DNA of 64,000 bases from Mycobacterium rhizamassiliense (GCF_900157375.1 NZ_LT721901.1:3272315-3336314), one strand, 5' to 3'. Shown: positions 28,594-37,706, numbered from the stretch's first letter. Numbers and translations are program-made. The notes: generated by a model from the letters alone, not told the origin.

Positions 28594-28717
28594 CTTTGCA
28601 AAGCGCTAAAACGCTTCCGGTTGTCGGCCCCATAAGCAGTGTCTAGGGTTGAGTGCGAACACCCCGGGTAGTAAATCTCCAGTGAACCGATGAGGTGACT
28701 TTTGGGAGGTTTCGGTC

Positions 28718-30127
28718 TTGGCCGACGATGGTGGTAATTCGTCCAATTTGCTGGTGATCTTCGGCATTACCGGCGATCTCGCGCGCAAGATGACGTTTCG
28801 GGCCCTGTACCGCCTCGAGCGCCGCAAGCTGCTCGACTGCCCGATCCTAGGTGTGGCCAGCGACGAGATCACCGTCGCGGAGTTGGTCAAGCGGGCGCGC
28901 AAGGCCATCAAGGAGGCAGGCGAGAAGATCGACGACGCCGTATTCGACCGGTTGGCTGACCGGCTGGACTACGTGCACGGCGACGTCACCGACGGCGAGC
29001 TCTACCACCGGCTGGCCGAAATGATCGGTTCGGACTACCGCCCGCTGTACTACCTGGAGATGCCGCCCGCGCTGTTCGCGCCGATCGTCGAGAACCTGGC
29101 GCGCGAGGGACTGGTCAAACAGGCCCGCGTCGCGGTGGAAAAGCCGTTCGGCCATGACCTCGACTCCGCGTGCGAACTCAACGAACGGTTGCACAAGGTG
29201 CTGGACGAGGACCAGATCCTGCGGGTCGACCACTTCCTGGGCAAGCAGCCGGTGGTGGAGCTCGAATGTCTGCGGTTTGCCAACCAGGCGCTGGCCGCGC
29301 TGTGGGATCGGCACAGCGTTTCCGAAATCCACATCACGATGGCCGAGGATTTCGGTGTCGAGGACCGCGGCAGGTTCTACGACAAGGTCGGCACGCTGCG
29401 CGACGTGGTGCAGAACCATCTGCTGCAGGTGCTGGCCATGGTGGCGATGGAACCGCCGGTCGGCGACACCGCCGATGACCTCAACGACAAGAAGTCCGAG
29501 GTGTTCCGCGCCATGCCGCCGCTGGATCCCAAGCGTTGCGTCCGCGGCCAGTACACCGGCTACACCGACGTCGACGGGGTGGCGAAAAAATCGAAGACCG
29601 AGACGTTCATCGCGCTGCGCACCGAGATCGACAACTGGCGCTGGTCCGGGGTGCCGATCTTCCTGCGTGCCGGCAAGTCGCTGACGGAAAAGGTCACCGA
29701 GGTGCGGCTGTTTTTGCGCCGCGTTCCCCAGTTGGCATTCCTGCCGCATCGCAGGACGGCCGAGCCCAACCAGATCGTGCTGCGCATCGATCCCGACCCG
29801 GGCATGCGGATGCAGCTGGCCGCCCAGGTCGACGGCGACTGGCACGACGTGCACCTGGACTCGTTGTTCGTCACCGATTTGGGCGAGCCGGAGACTCCGT
29901 ACGAAGTGCTGTTCCACGCCGCACTGACCGGGGACCGGGGGCTGTTCGCCCGGGAGGACAGCATCGAAGAGACGTGGCGCATTGTCCAGCCGTTGCTGGA
30001 CAAGCCCGGCGAAGTCCACCCGTACGAGCCCGGGTCGTGGGGGCCCGAGGAAGCCCAGACCCTGGTGCGTGGTCACCACCGCTGGCAAGAGCCGTGGTTC
30101 CCGCAGAAAACAAAGTCGTCGAAATAA
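28718..30127 (+). CDS. zwf: Glucose-6-phosphate 1-dehydrogenase
   Basis: Oxidises glucose-6-phosphate to 6-phosphogluconolactone and makes NADPH (or reduced F420-independent equivalents) in the oxidative pentose phosphate pathway. The 469-residue protein has the dinucleotide motif FGITGDLARK at about 14-23, EKPFGHD, and the substrate/active-site segment RVDHFLGKQPV. The start is a TTG preceded by a strong GGGAGGT ribosome site 7 bp upstream, which decides it. It is followed 13 bp later by gnd, so the two oxidative steps are co-expressed. Confidence 0.95.
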   Translation: MADDGGNSSNLLVIFGITGDLARKMTFRALYRLERRKLLDCPILGVASDEITVAELVKRARKAIKEAGEKIDDAVFDRLADRLDYVHGDVTDGELYHRLAEMIGSDYRPLYYLEMPPALFAPIVENLAREGLVKQARVAVEKPFGHDLDSACELNERLHKVLDEDQILRVDHFLGKQPVVELECLRFANQALAALWDRHSVSEIHITMAEDFGVEDRGRFYDKVGTLRDVVQNHLLQVLAMVAMEPPVGDTADDLNDKKSEVFRAMPPLDPKRCVRGQYTGYTDVDGVAKKSKTETFIALRTEIDNWRWSGVPIFLRAGKSLTEKVTEVRLFLRRVPQLAFLPHRRTAEPNQIVLRIDPDPGMRMQLAAQVDGDWHDVHLDSLFVTDLGEPETPYEVLFHAALTGDRGLFAREDSIEETWRIVQPLLDKPGEVHPYEPGSWGPEEAQTLVRGHHRWQEPWFPQKTKSSK

Positions 30128-30140
30128 GGAGACTCAAGAT

Positions 30141-31163
30141 ATGCAGCTCGGAATGATCGGCCTGGGCCGGATGGGCGCCAACATCATTCGCCGCGTGGTC
30201 AGCGGCGGCCACGAGGGCGTGGTGTACGACCACGACGAGGAAGCCGTCAAGACGCTGGCCAAAGAAGACGGCATGACGGGTGCGTCCTCGGTCGCCGAGC
30301 TGGCCGAGAAGATGACCGCACCGCGGGTCGTCTGGGTGATGGTGCCCGCGGGCGACATCACCACCTCGGTGATCGAGGAGCTGGCCAAGACGCTGGAGGC
30401 CGGCGACATCGTGATCGACGGCGGCAACTCCTACTACCGCGACGACATGAAGCACGCAAAGCTGTTGGACGAGAAGGGGGTTCACCTCCTTGACTGCGGC
30501 ACCAGCGGCGGTGTGTGGGGCCGGGAGCGCGGATACTGTCTGATGATCGGCGGCCACGAGAAGTCCTTCGCCCACGCCGAGCCGCTGTTCGCCACCATCG
30601 CGCCGGGGGTCGACGCGGCCCCGCGCACCCCGGGCCGCGAAGGTGAGGTCGCCCAGGCCGAAAAGGGCTATCTGTACTGCGGGAGCTCCGGGGCCGGGCA
30701 CTTTGTGAAGATGGTGCACAACGGAATTGAGTACGGGATGATGGCGTCGCTCGCCGAGGGGCTGAACATTTTGCGCAACGCCGACATCGGCGCACGGATC
30801 GAAAAGGGCGATGCCGAAACCGCGCCGCTGTCCAACCCCGAGTGCTACCGCTACAACATCGACATCCCCGATGTGGCCGAGGTGTGGCGCCGCGGCAGTG
30901 TCGTCGGATCCTGGTTGCTGGACCTGACCGCGAGCGCACTGCACGAATCGCCTGACCTGCACGAGTTTTCGGGCCGGGTCTCGGATTCGGGGGAGGGCCG
31001 CTGGACCGCGATCGCCGCGATCGACGAGGGCGTGCCCGCGCCGGTGCTCACGACCGCGCTACAGTCGCGCTTCGCTTCGCGCAGCCTCGACGACTTCGCG
31101 AACAAGGCGCTGTCTGCGATGCGCAAGCAGTTCGGCGGTCACGCGGAGAAGCCGGCCAACTAG
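30141..31163 (+). CDS. gnd: 6-phosphogluconate dehydrogenase, short (340-residue) form
   Basis: Decarboxylates 6-phosphogluconate to ribulose-5-phosphate. The protein begins with the nucleotide-binding MIGLGRMGANI, has GGNSYYRDD and the catalytic lysine stretch AGHFVKMVHNGIEYG. The 340-residue length marks the YqeC/GntZ-like short class, usually NAD-preferring, rather than the 470-residue classic form. The ATG has AAGGAGA upstream. Paired with zwf as in M. tuberculosis Rv1121-Rv1122. Its stop overlaps that of the convergent hydrolase by 4 bp. Confidence 0.94.
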   Translation: MQLGMIGLGRMGANIIRRVVSGGHEGVVYDHDEEAVKTLAKEDGMTGASSVAELAEKMTAPRVVWVMVPAGDITTSVIEELAKTLEAGDIVIDGGNSYYRDDMKHAKLLDEKGVHLLDCGTSGGVWGRERGYCLMIGGHEKSFAHAEPLFATIAPGVDAAPRTPGREGEVAQAEKGYLYCGSSGAGHFVKMVHNGIEYGMMASLAEGLNILRNADIGARIEKGDAETAPLSNPECYRYNIDIPDVAEVWRRGSVVGSWLLDLTASALHESPDLHEFSGRVSDSGEGRWTAIAAIDEGVPAPVLTTALQSRFASRSLDDFANKALSAMRKQFGGHAEKPAN

Positions 31164-32029
31164 CCGGTCAGGCGCCGCACGAACGTCACCACGGCGTCGC
31201 TGAACGCGTCGTTGTCGTCGCCGGCCGCGGTGTGGCCGGCGTTGGACAGCTCGACGAATTCCGCGCGCGGGACCGTCTCCAGGAAGTGCCGCACACCCTC
31301 GGGGCTGACGACGTCGGAGAGCTTGCCGCGGATCAACAGGATCGGGACCTTGATTTTTACCGCGGCCTCTTCGAAGTGCTCGGTGCGCAGTTCCGGGTCG
31401 TCGCCGGGCGCGGTCATGAACGCCGGATCCCAGTGCCAGTACCACCGCCCGTCGCGCATGCGCAGGTTCTTCTTCAGCCCCTCGGGGCTGCGCGGCTTGC
31501 TGCGGTGCGGCAGGTAGGCCGCGACGGCGTCGGCCGCCTCCTCGAGCGAGCCGAAGCCCTTGAGGTTGGTCAGCATGAAGTCCCGGATGCGCGCGCTGCC
31601 GTTCTTCTCGTAGCGCGGCACCACGTCGACCAGCACCAAACCGGTCACCTTGTCCGGGCCGGCGCTGTCGGCGACCAGGATGCCGGTCAGCCCACCCATG
31701 CTGGCCCCGATCAGCACCACCGGGCCGCCGATCGCGTCGAGCACGTTCATCACATCGGCCTGCAGCGTTTCGATGGCGTAGTCCGCGCCCGGCGCCCGGT
31801 CGCTGTCGCCGTGTCCCCTGCTGTCCAGCGCGACGACGTGGTAGCCGCTGTCGGCCAGGATCTGGCCGGTGTTCTTCCAGGAATGCCGGTTTTGGCCGCC
31901 GCCGTGCAGCATCAGGATCGACGGATGCCCGGTGCCGCGGGCGTCGCGATTCCATTCGTCGGCGACCAGGGTGATGCCGCCGGCACCGGCGAACTGAACG
32001 GTCTCCGAACTGCTGCTTAACGTGCTCAT
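31160..32029 (-). CDS. bpoB: Alpha/beta hydrolase (BpoB-like)
   Basis: A 289-residue alpha/beta hydrolase. The nucleophile serine is in GASMGG, the acid in GKLSDVVSPEG and the histidine in NAGHTAAGD; the oxyanion loop is HGGGQNRHSW. It is annotated in mycobacteria as a non-haem bromoperoxidase, but such sequences are usually esterases, so true halogenation is doubtful. Single gene, convergent with gnd. Confidence 0.87.
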   Translation of the reverse strand: MSTLSSSSETVQFAGAGGITLVADEWNRDARGTGHPSILMLHGGGQNRHSWKNTGQILADSGYHVVALDSRGHGDSDRAPGADYAIETLQADVMNVLDAIGGPVVLIGASMGGLTGILVADSAGPDKVTGLVLVDVVPRYEKNGSARIRDFMLTNLKGFGSLEEAADAVAAYLPHRSKPRSPEGLKKNLRMRDGRWYWHWDPAFMTAPGDDPELRTEHFEEAAVKIKVPILLIRGKLSDVVSPEGVRHFLETVPRAEFVELSNAGHTAAGDDNDAFSDAVVTFVRRLTG

Positions 32030-32126
32030 CGAACTGACGTTACATAGCCATGCGGTGAGATCCGCCGCTTGGCGGGGTCTAACAGTGTGAGACCCCGATC
32101 AGAACCCCTACCAGAAGGAGTCGCTT

Positions 32127-32603
32127 ATGCCCTCGATCACGCCCACGCTGTGGTTCGACCACAACTTGGAGGACGCCGTCTCGTTCTACGCCTCGGTGTT
32201 CGCGAACTCGCGGATCGAGGATCTCAACCGGGCCACCGACGCCGGACCCGGCGAACCGGGCTCGGTGTTGTCGGGCACCTTTGTGCTGGACGGCAACCGG
32301 TTCATCGGGATCAACGGCGGTCCGCACTTCACGTTCAGCGAGGCGGTGTCGTTCACGGTGGAATGCGAGGACCAGGACGAGGTCGACTATTACTGGGATC
32401 GGCTCACCGACGGCGGAGAGGAAGCGCCGTGCGGCTGGTTGAAAGACCGGTTCGGGCTGAGCTGGCAGATCGTTCCGAAGCGGCTCTACGAATTGGTCAG
32501 CCATCCGGACCCGGCCCGTGCCACCGCGGCGACCGAGGCGATGTACGGGATGCGCAAGCTCGTCATCGCCGAACTCGAGCGGGCGGCCGCGCAGGCAGTG
32601 TGA
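32127..32603 (+). CDS. PhnB-like VOC-domain protein
   Basis: A 158-residue protein of the PhnB/3-demethylubiquinone group within the VOC superfamily: TPTLWFDHNLEDAVSFYASVF opens it, FIGINGGPHFTFSEAVSFTVEC follows, and LTDGGEEAPCGWLKDRFGLSWQIVPKRL is the group hallmark. No methyltransferase activity is expected. The ribosome site AGAAGGAG precedes the ATG. I do not recall it between bpoB and ephC in M. tuberculosis. Confidence 0.85.
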   Translation: MPSITPTLWFDHNLEDAVSFYASVFANSRIEDLNRATDAGPGEPGSVLSGTFVLDGNRFIGINGGPHFTFSEAVSFTVECEDQDEVDYYWDRLTDGGEEAPCGWLKDRFGLSWQIVPKRLYELVSHPDPARATAATEAMYGMRKLVIAELERAAAQAV

Positions 32604-32672
32604 AACTCGTTGGTGGAGTGCCTGTTTAGCACTTTTTCGAGACTGTCGGTGCGATAGGGGACCCGCACGGGC

Positions 32673-32678
32673 TAGGTT
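32673..32678 (+). promoter_or_regulatory. -10 hexamer of a leaderless ephC promoter
   Basis: TAGGTT is followed by 7 bp and the GTG at 32686. The same hexamer and spacing precede the DoxX gene at 37194. Confidence 0.55.
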
Positions 32679-32685
32679 GGTCCGT

Positions 32686-33588
32686 GTGACCGAGCCACGT
32701 TGGATCGACGTGCCGGGGCCGCCAGGCGATCTGAAGGCGCTGACCTGGGGTGACCCTGACGCACCGATCGCTTTGTGTCTGCACGGCTTCCCCGACACGG
32801 CCTACGGGTGGCGCAAGGTCGCACCGTTGCTCGTCGCGTCGGGATGGCGGGTGGTCGCGCCGTTCAATCGTGGGTACGCGCCGTCGGCGATTCCCGACGA
32901 CGGCGCTTTCCACGTCGGCGCCATGATGGACGACGCACTGCGGGTGCGCGAGGCCGCCGGCGGCACCGACCGCGACGTGGTGATCGGCCACGACTGGGGC
33001 GCGCTGACGGCCACCGGTCTGGCCGCGATGCCCAACAGCCCGTTCAGCAAAGCGGTGATCATGTCCGTGCCCGTCTCCGCGGCGTTCCGGGGCAACGTCA
33101 GCGAGCGTGGCAAGCTGCTGCGCCAGCTGCCGCGTCAGCTGATGCGCAGCTGGTACATGTTCTACTTCCAGCTGCCGGTCCTGCCGGAGCGGTCCGCGCC
33201 CTGGGTGCTGCCGTTGCTGTGGCGGCGGTGGTCGCCGGGCTATCGCGGCGCCGACGAGGATCTGCGTCACGTCGACGCGGCGATCGGGACACCGGAGAGC
33301 TGGCGCGCGGCGCTGGGCACCTACCGGGCCACGTTGCGCAACACCCGTCCGCCGCAGCGGTACGCCGAGCTGAACCAGCTCTGGACCGAGGCGCCCATCC
33401 TGCCGACCCTCTATCTGCACGGCCTCGACGACGGTTGCATGACACCGGCTTTCGCGCACTGGACCGAGAAGGTGCTCCCGCCCGGCAGCGAGGTGACCAT
33501 CGTCGATCACGCCGGTCACTTCCTGCAGCTGGAACAACCCGACAGGGTCGCCGAACGAATACTGGCCTTCGTCGGCTCAGCGGGCTGA
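32686..33588 (+). CDS. ephC: Epoxide hydrolase-like alpha/beta hydrolase
   Basis: A 300-residue hydrolase. HGFPDTAYGW carries the oxyanion region, the nucleophile is the Asp of GHDWGA (an Asp nucleophile is the mark of epoxide hydrolases), the acid is in HGLDDGCM and the histidine in DHAGHFLQLE. I start at the GTG reading VTEPRWIDVPGPPGD; the frame is open upstream but overlaps the previous gene. Likely detoxifies or processes lipid epoxides. It is followed 5 bp later by the WS/DGAT-like gene, so they form one unit as in Rv1124-Rv1125. Confidence 0.88.
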   Translation: MTEPRWIDVPGPPGDLKALTWGDPDAPIALCLHGFPDTAYGWRKVAPLLVASGWRVVAPFNRGYAPSAIPDDGAFHVGAMMDDALRVREAAGGTDRDVVIGHDWGALTATGLAAMPNSPFSKAVIMSVPVSAAFRGNVSERGKLLRQLPRQLMRSWYMFYFQLPVLPERSAPWVLPLLWRRWSPGYRGADEDLRHVDAAIGTPESWRAALGTYRATLRNTRPPQRYAELNQLWTEAPILPTLYLHGLDDGCMTPAFAHWTEKVLPPGSEVTIVDHAGHFLQLEQPDRVAERILAFVGSAG

Positions 33589-33593
33589 CCGTC

Positions 33594-34835
33594 ATGGCGG
33601 CGCACCGGATGGCGGCCGTCGACGCGGAGTTCTATTGGATGTCGGCCAAGGTCCCCAACGACGATTTCCAGCTCTGGGCGTTTGACGGCCAACCCGCCGA
33701 TCTCGGTGCTGGCATCGACGAGGTGTTAGGCCGCGCCCGTGCGTGTCCCGATCTGACCATGCGGGTCCACGATGGAAGCCCGCTGACGTATCCGCAGTGG
33801 GTGCCCGCGCCGGTTAGCCGCGAGCAGATTGCCTGCCACGACCTGGCCGACCGCAGCTGGCTCGGCTGCCTGGCGGCCGTCGTCGGCCTCGCTGATCGCC
33901 AGTTGGACATACGCCAGATGCCTTGGCGGATACATGTATTCACGCCGGTCTTCGGCATCCCGGGCGTCGACGGCCCAGGCACCGTTGTGCTCTGGCAGTA
34001 TCCACATGCGTTGGCCGGCGGCGTTCGTGCCTCGGCGATGGGGGCTTGGCTGTTCGGGCGGACTGTCCCATTGCCCGAGGTGCGGCCAGTTCGGGCGGGC
34101 TTTTTGCCCTGGCGGGCCGTCGACGCGGCCCGCACGCACCGCCAATTGGTTCGCGATACCCGCGCGGGGCTGATAGCGCCGGGAATCGGGTACCGGCCGC
34201 TGCTGCCCACCAACGCCCGCCCGGCCGGCGTCCGCTCGCTACGGACCTTGGTGCGTCACCGCTCGCAAATGCCGGGTCCTACCGTCACGGTCGCGGCGCT
34301 GGCCGCGGTGTCCACCGCCCTGTCGGGTTTGTTCGGCGATGCGGCCGACTCGCTGGCGGCGGAAGTCCCGATGGCTAAAAGCGGTGTACCACCTGCATAT
34401 AACCATTTCGGCAACGTCGTCGTCGGACTGTACCCACGGCTTGATCGGGATACCCGGGTGCAGCGGATTGCGGCCGATCTGGCCAACGGCCGGCGCCGCT
34501 TCGAACATCCGTCGAAGGGTTCAGAGGATCGGGCTCTCGCTGCTCTACCCGCCGCGGTGTTGCGGTGGGGTGTCTCGCTGTTCGACCCCGATGCCCGGCC
34601 GACACAGGTGCTGGGCAACACCGTGGTGTCCAGCAATAATCGGGGTCCCGCCGATTTGCATTTCGGGGGCCTTCCGGTGGTGCTGACGGCCACCTACCCC
34701 CCGCTCTCGTCGGTGATGGGTTTGACGCACGGGGTGCACGGCATCGGCGAGACGATCGCGATCAGCGTCAACGCGGCCGAATCCGCCGTCCCCGACATCG
34801 ACGCCTATATGGAACTCCTCGACGCCGCGCTCTGA
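33594..34835 (+). CDS. WS/DGAT-related protein with degenerate active site (Rv1125-like)
   Basis: A 413-residue protein with the two-lobed layout of wax ester synthase/diacylglycerol acyltransferases (AAVDAEFYWMS at the start, NHFGNVVVGLYPRL and the closing TLTHGVHGIGETIAISVNAA-like segment). The catalytic HHxxxDG motif is not intact: the matching segment reads YPHALAGG, with the first His and the Asp lost. It is therefore probably not an active acyltransferase of the usual kind. The ATG lies 5 bp after ephC. Confidence 0.75.
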   Translation: MAAHRMAAVDAEFYWMSAKVPNDDFQLWAFDGQPADLGAGIDEVLGRARACPDLTMRVHDGSPLTYPQWVPAPVSREQIACHDLADRSWLGCLAAVVGLADRQLDIRQMPWRIHVFTPVFGIPGVDGPGTVVLWQYPHALAGGVRASAMGAWLFGRTVPLPEVRPVRAGFLPWRAVDAARTHRQLVRDTRAGLIAPGIGYRPLLPTNARPAGVRSLRTLVRHRSQMPGPTVTVAALAAVSTALSGLFGDAADSLAAEVPMAKSGVPPAYNHFGNVVVGLYPRLDRDTRVQRIAADLANGRRRFEHPSKGSEDRALAALPAAVLRWGVSLFDPDARPTQVLGNTVVSSNNRGPADLHFGGLPVVLTATYPPLSSVMGLTHGVHGIGETIAISVNAAESAVPDIDAYMELLDAAL

Positions 34836-34838
34836 ATG

Positions 34839-35435
34839 CTATTGCGCATCACCGGATCTGGCGGCTTCCTCGCGCGTCAAACCGGCGGCGCCGATGAGTT
34901 CCTCGTGTAGCTCGAACCACACCGTGTGGTACGAGTCGACGAGCGGCCGGGTCAGCCAGGTGGTCTCGCCGGCCTTGACCTTGTCCAGGGCCGCAGCCAG
35001 TTTCACCGAATAGGCGCTCAGCCGTGGCAATTGGGCGCCGACCGCGTCGATGATCGGGGCCACCCGCGCGTGCACCCCGTCGAGGCGGGACAGGACGTCG
35101 GCATCGTATTCGGCGTCGTCGTGGGCGTTGGGCGTGCCGCCCTTGACCTGCCAGTCGGTGACCAGGGCCTTGAAATCGGCGTTCACGCCGCGGAAGTCGT
35201 CGTAGGCCGCGGCGAGCACGGCTGGGTCGGCACCGGTGCGCTCCTCGGCGAGCAGGGTGACGAGCCTGGCCCGGCCGTCGGGGCTCAGGCGCAGCGTCGC
35301 CTCGTCGATCAGGTACCCGGACGCGGCCAGCCGCTCGACGATCTCGCCCGGGTCGGTGGCCAGCGTCTCGGCGAGGTCGGCCCGGGTGGTGCGGCCCTTC
35401 AACCGAACCGCCTGCAGCACAGCCAATTCGGTCAC
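34839..35435 (-). CDS. Conserved protein with winged-helix-like N terminus, partner of the PPDK-like gene (Rv1126c-like)
   Basis: A 198-residue protein of unknown function. The N-terminal 70 residues (VLQAVRLKGRTTRADLAETL, GEIVERLAASGYLIDEATLRLSPDGRARL) read like a MarR-type winged helix, and the rest is helical. The GTG start overlaps the end of the PPDK-like gene as GTGA (35432-35435), so the two are tightly coupled. A role in controlling or completing the PPDK-like protein is inference from this linkage. Confidence 0.78.
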   Translation of the reverse strand: MTELAVLQAVRLKGRTTRADLAETLATDPGEIVERLAASGYLIDEATLRLSPDGRARLVTLLAEERTGADPAVLAAAYDDFRGVNADFKALVTDWQVKGGTPNAHDDAEYDADVLSRLDGVHARVAPIIDAVGAQLPRLSAYSVKLAAALDKVKAGETTWLTRPLVDSYHTVWFELHEELIGAAGLTREEAARSGDAQ

Positions 35436-37009
35436 TGGTCGTCCTCGGCTGTCAGTCGCAGCGCGGTCAGCATCACGATCAGCGGTGCGGGCGAGACCAC
35501 GTCGGTGTGCCCGGCCGCCAGCGCCGCGCGCACCGTCGTGTCGGTGCCGTCGTCGAGCCTGGGGTGGTCGCCGGTGGCGTGCGCACGCAGCGGGCTGATG
35601 CGCCGTGCGACGTCGGCCAGGTCGCGCAGTTCCGGTGTGTCGTCTTCCGACCACGCCGTCGCCGTCAGCGTGCCTTCTCGTACCTCGCCTTCGTAGCCGT
35701 CGACCGTGATCTGCTTGCCGGCCAGCGCCGCCGCGACGCCGTGGCCGCAGCCCACGACGGCCACCCTGCCCAGTTCGCGGCTGACCACGGCGGCGTGGCT
35801 CGCGGCCCCGCCGACCTCGGTCACGATGCCCTGGGCCGCCAGCATGCCCTGGACGTCCTCGGGCCTGGTGTGATCGCGCACCAGGATGACCTGCTCACCG
35901 CGATCGACAGCGTCGAGCGCCTCGTCCACGTCGGTGTAGGCGGTTCCCGATGCCACTCCCGGGCAGGCGGGCACGCCTGCAGCCAAAAGCGTTGCGGCCA
36001 AACGTTGTTCCGGCTGCAGTGCGGGCATCAGCAGGGCCTCGACGTGCGCCGGGGTCACCCGGCGAAGCGTCTCGGCGTCGTCGATGAGCCCTTCCTGACG
36101 CAGCTGCAGCGCCAGTCGCACCGCCGCCTGCGCGGAACGTTCTGCCGCGCGAGTCTGCAGCAGCCACAATGTGCCTTCTTCGACGGTGAACTCGATCTCC
36201 TGCACATCGGCGTCGAGTTGCTCCAAAACCGATGCGGCATGCGACAACTCGTCGTAGATCGCCGGTTGCTCGTCGCGCAGCGCGCTGATCGGCTCCACGT
36301 TCACCAGTCCCGACACCACGTCCTCGCCCTGGCCGCCGGGCAGCCATTCGCCGAAGGGCTCGTTGGCCCCGGTAATCGGATTACGCGAAATAAATGCTCC
36401 CGCACCGGATTTGGGGCCCTGGTTGCCGAACGCCATCGCCTGCACCACCACGGCGGTGCCGCCCCGATCGTCCAGGCCGTAGTGGGCGCGGTAGGCCACC
36501 GCGCGCGGCGAGTTCCACGAGTCGAAGACGGCCTCGATGGCCGCGCGCAGCTGCGCGTGCGGGTCGTCGGGAACCGGCTGTGACTCGTCGCCGGCGCTGC
36601 GTTGATACATGCGGGTGAACCGCCGCCGGGTGTCGCGGGCGAATTCCGCGGTGCTGTACGCGGCCAGCACCTGCTCGACGGCGTCGTTGATGCCCACGTT
36701 CAAAACGGTGTCCATCATGCCGGGCATCGACTGCGTCGCGCCGGAACGCACGCTGACCAACAGCGGGCGTGCACCCCGGCCGAAGGTGCGCGAGGTCTGC
36801 GCCTCCAGCCAATTCAGGCGGGCCAGCACGTCGTCCCAGACAGCGTCGATCGCCGCCGCGGGCTCGGCGAGATAACGCAGACCCACCGCGGTGGTGATGC
36901 AGAAGGCGGGCGGCACCGGCAGACCGAGCCGGCGCATCGCGTCGATGCCGTACCCCTTGTTGCCCAGGACTTCGCGCGGGAGTTTTGCGTTGCCGTCCAG
37001 CAGCACCAC
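35432..37009 (-). CDS. ppdK: PPDK-like protein lacking the PEP/pyruvate barrel (Rv1127c-like)
   Basis: 525 residues, against about 870-900 for full pyruvate phosphate dikinase. Present are the ATP-grasp domain (about 1-290: GNKGYGIDAMRRLGLPVPPAF, VSVRSGATQSMPGMMDT, EFTVEEGTLWLLQTR) and the phosphohistidine domain (TRPEDVQGML then GGAASHAAVV with H405). The C-terminal TIM barrel is missing, so the reaction cannot be that of classic PPDK unless another protein supplies it. The residue two before the catalytic His is Ala where PPDK usually has Thr. The first in-frame start is GTG at 37009; a better-placed GTG with AGGAGG at 37073 is out of frame by one base. Confidence 0.85.
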   Translation of the reverse strand: MVLLDGNAKLPREVLGNKGYGIDAMRRLGLPVPPAFCITTAVGLRYLAEPAAAIDAVWDDVLARLNWLEAQTSRTFGRGARPLLVSVRSGATQSMPGMMDTVLNVGINDAVEQVLAAYSTAEFARDTRRRFTRMYQRSAGDESQPVPDDPHAQLRAAIEAVFDSWNSPRAVAYRAHYGLDDRGGTAVVVQAMAFGNQGPKSGAGAFISRNPITGANEPFGEWLPGGQGEDVVSGLVNVEPISALRDEQPAIYDELSHAASVLEQLDADVQEIEFTVEEGTLWLLQTRAAERSAQAAVRLALQLRQEGLIDDAETLRRVTPAHVEALLMPALQPEQRLAATLLAAGVPACPGVASGTAYTDVDEALDAVDRGEQVILVRDHTRPEDVQGMLAAQGIVTEVGGAASHAAVVSRELGRVAVVGCGHGVAAALAGKQITVDGYEGEVREGTLTATAWSEDDTPELRDLADVARRISPLRAHATGDHPRLDDGTDTTVRAALAAGHTDVVSPAPLIVMLTALRLTAEDDQ

Positions 37010-37180
37010 GGGCCCGTCGTCGGCGCTGCCTGTGCGGGTGCCTTCGCCTCGTGTGATACGAGTCGTGGTGCACCCCCTCCTGGTTCAGCTAGGTGAGTCG
37101 GGCAAACGCGAGATCGACCGCCATGTTTCCACACGGCCCGGCTGACACACCGGCTTGCCGCTCCCGTTGTCCCGATGCTC

Positions 37181-37186
37181 TAGGTT
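37181..37186 (+). promoter_or_regulatory. -10 hexamer of a leaderless promoter
   Basis: TAGGTT is followed by 7 bp and the ATG at 37194, supporting that start over the upstream in-frame codons. Confidence 0.55.
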
Positions 37187-37193
37187 TGCACGT

Positions 37194-37706
37194 ATGACTC
37201 CCTACGACCTCGGGTTACTGGTACTGCGGCTGGTGTTGGGCGTGACGTTGGCCGCGCACGGCTACAACAAGTTCTTCGGCGGAGGCCGGATTCCCGGCAC
37301 CGCACGCTGGTTCGAAAGTATCGGCATGAAGCCCGGCAAGTTCCACGCCACCGTGGCGGCCACCACCGAGATGGCCGCCGGCCTGGGCCTGGCGGCCGGA
37401 CTGCTCACCCCGATTCCGGCAGCGGGCTTCGTGTCGTTGATGCTGGTCGCGGCCTGGACGGTGCATCGCCATAACGGCTTCTTCATCGTCAAGGAGGGCT
37501 GGGAGTACAACCTGGTCCTGGCGATCGCCGCGATCGCGGTGGCCACCCTGGGGCCCGGCAGATTCAGCCTGGACTGGGCGATCTTCGGCGTCGACAACCC
37601 GCTGATGGGCTGGAACGGCCTGCTGATCTCGGTCGGCCTCGGCCTGGCCGGCGCCCTCGGCCTGCTGCTGATCTTCTACCGCCCGCCGGCCAAGCAGGCC
37701 GGCTAA
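37194..37706 (+). CDS. DoxX-family membrane protein
   Basis: A 170-residue protein with four membrane helices (about 5-22, 60-80, 83-100, 140-163). It starts TPYDLGLLVLRLVLGVTLAAHGYNKFFGGG, the DoxX signature. DoxX-like proteins in mycobacteria take part in a membrane complex with a superoxide dismutase and a thiosulfate sulfurtransferase; no such partners are adjacent. It lies divergent from the PPDK-like gene and ends exactly where the convergent HNH gene ends (37706/37707). Confidence 0.86.
   Translation: MTPYDLGLLVLRLVLGVTLAAHGYNKFFGGGRIPGTARWFESIGMKPGKFHATVAATTEMAAGLGLAAGLLTPIPAAGFVSLMLVAAWTVHRHNGFFIVKEGWEYNLVLAIAAIAVATLGPGRFSLDWAIFGVDNPLMGWNGLLISVGLGLAGALGLLLIFYRPPAKQAG

Noticed and set aside
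28847..30088. 413-codon frame antisense to zwf
   Set aside because: Shadow frame; zwf has full motifs and a strong ribosome site.
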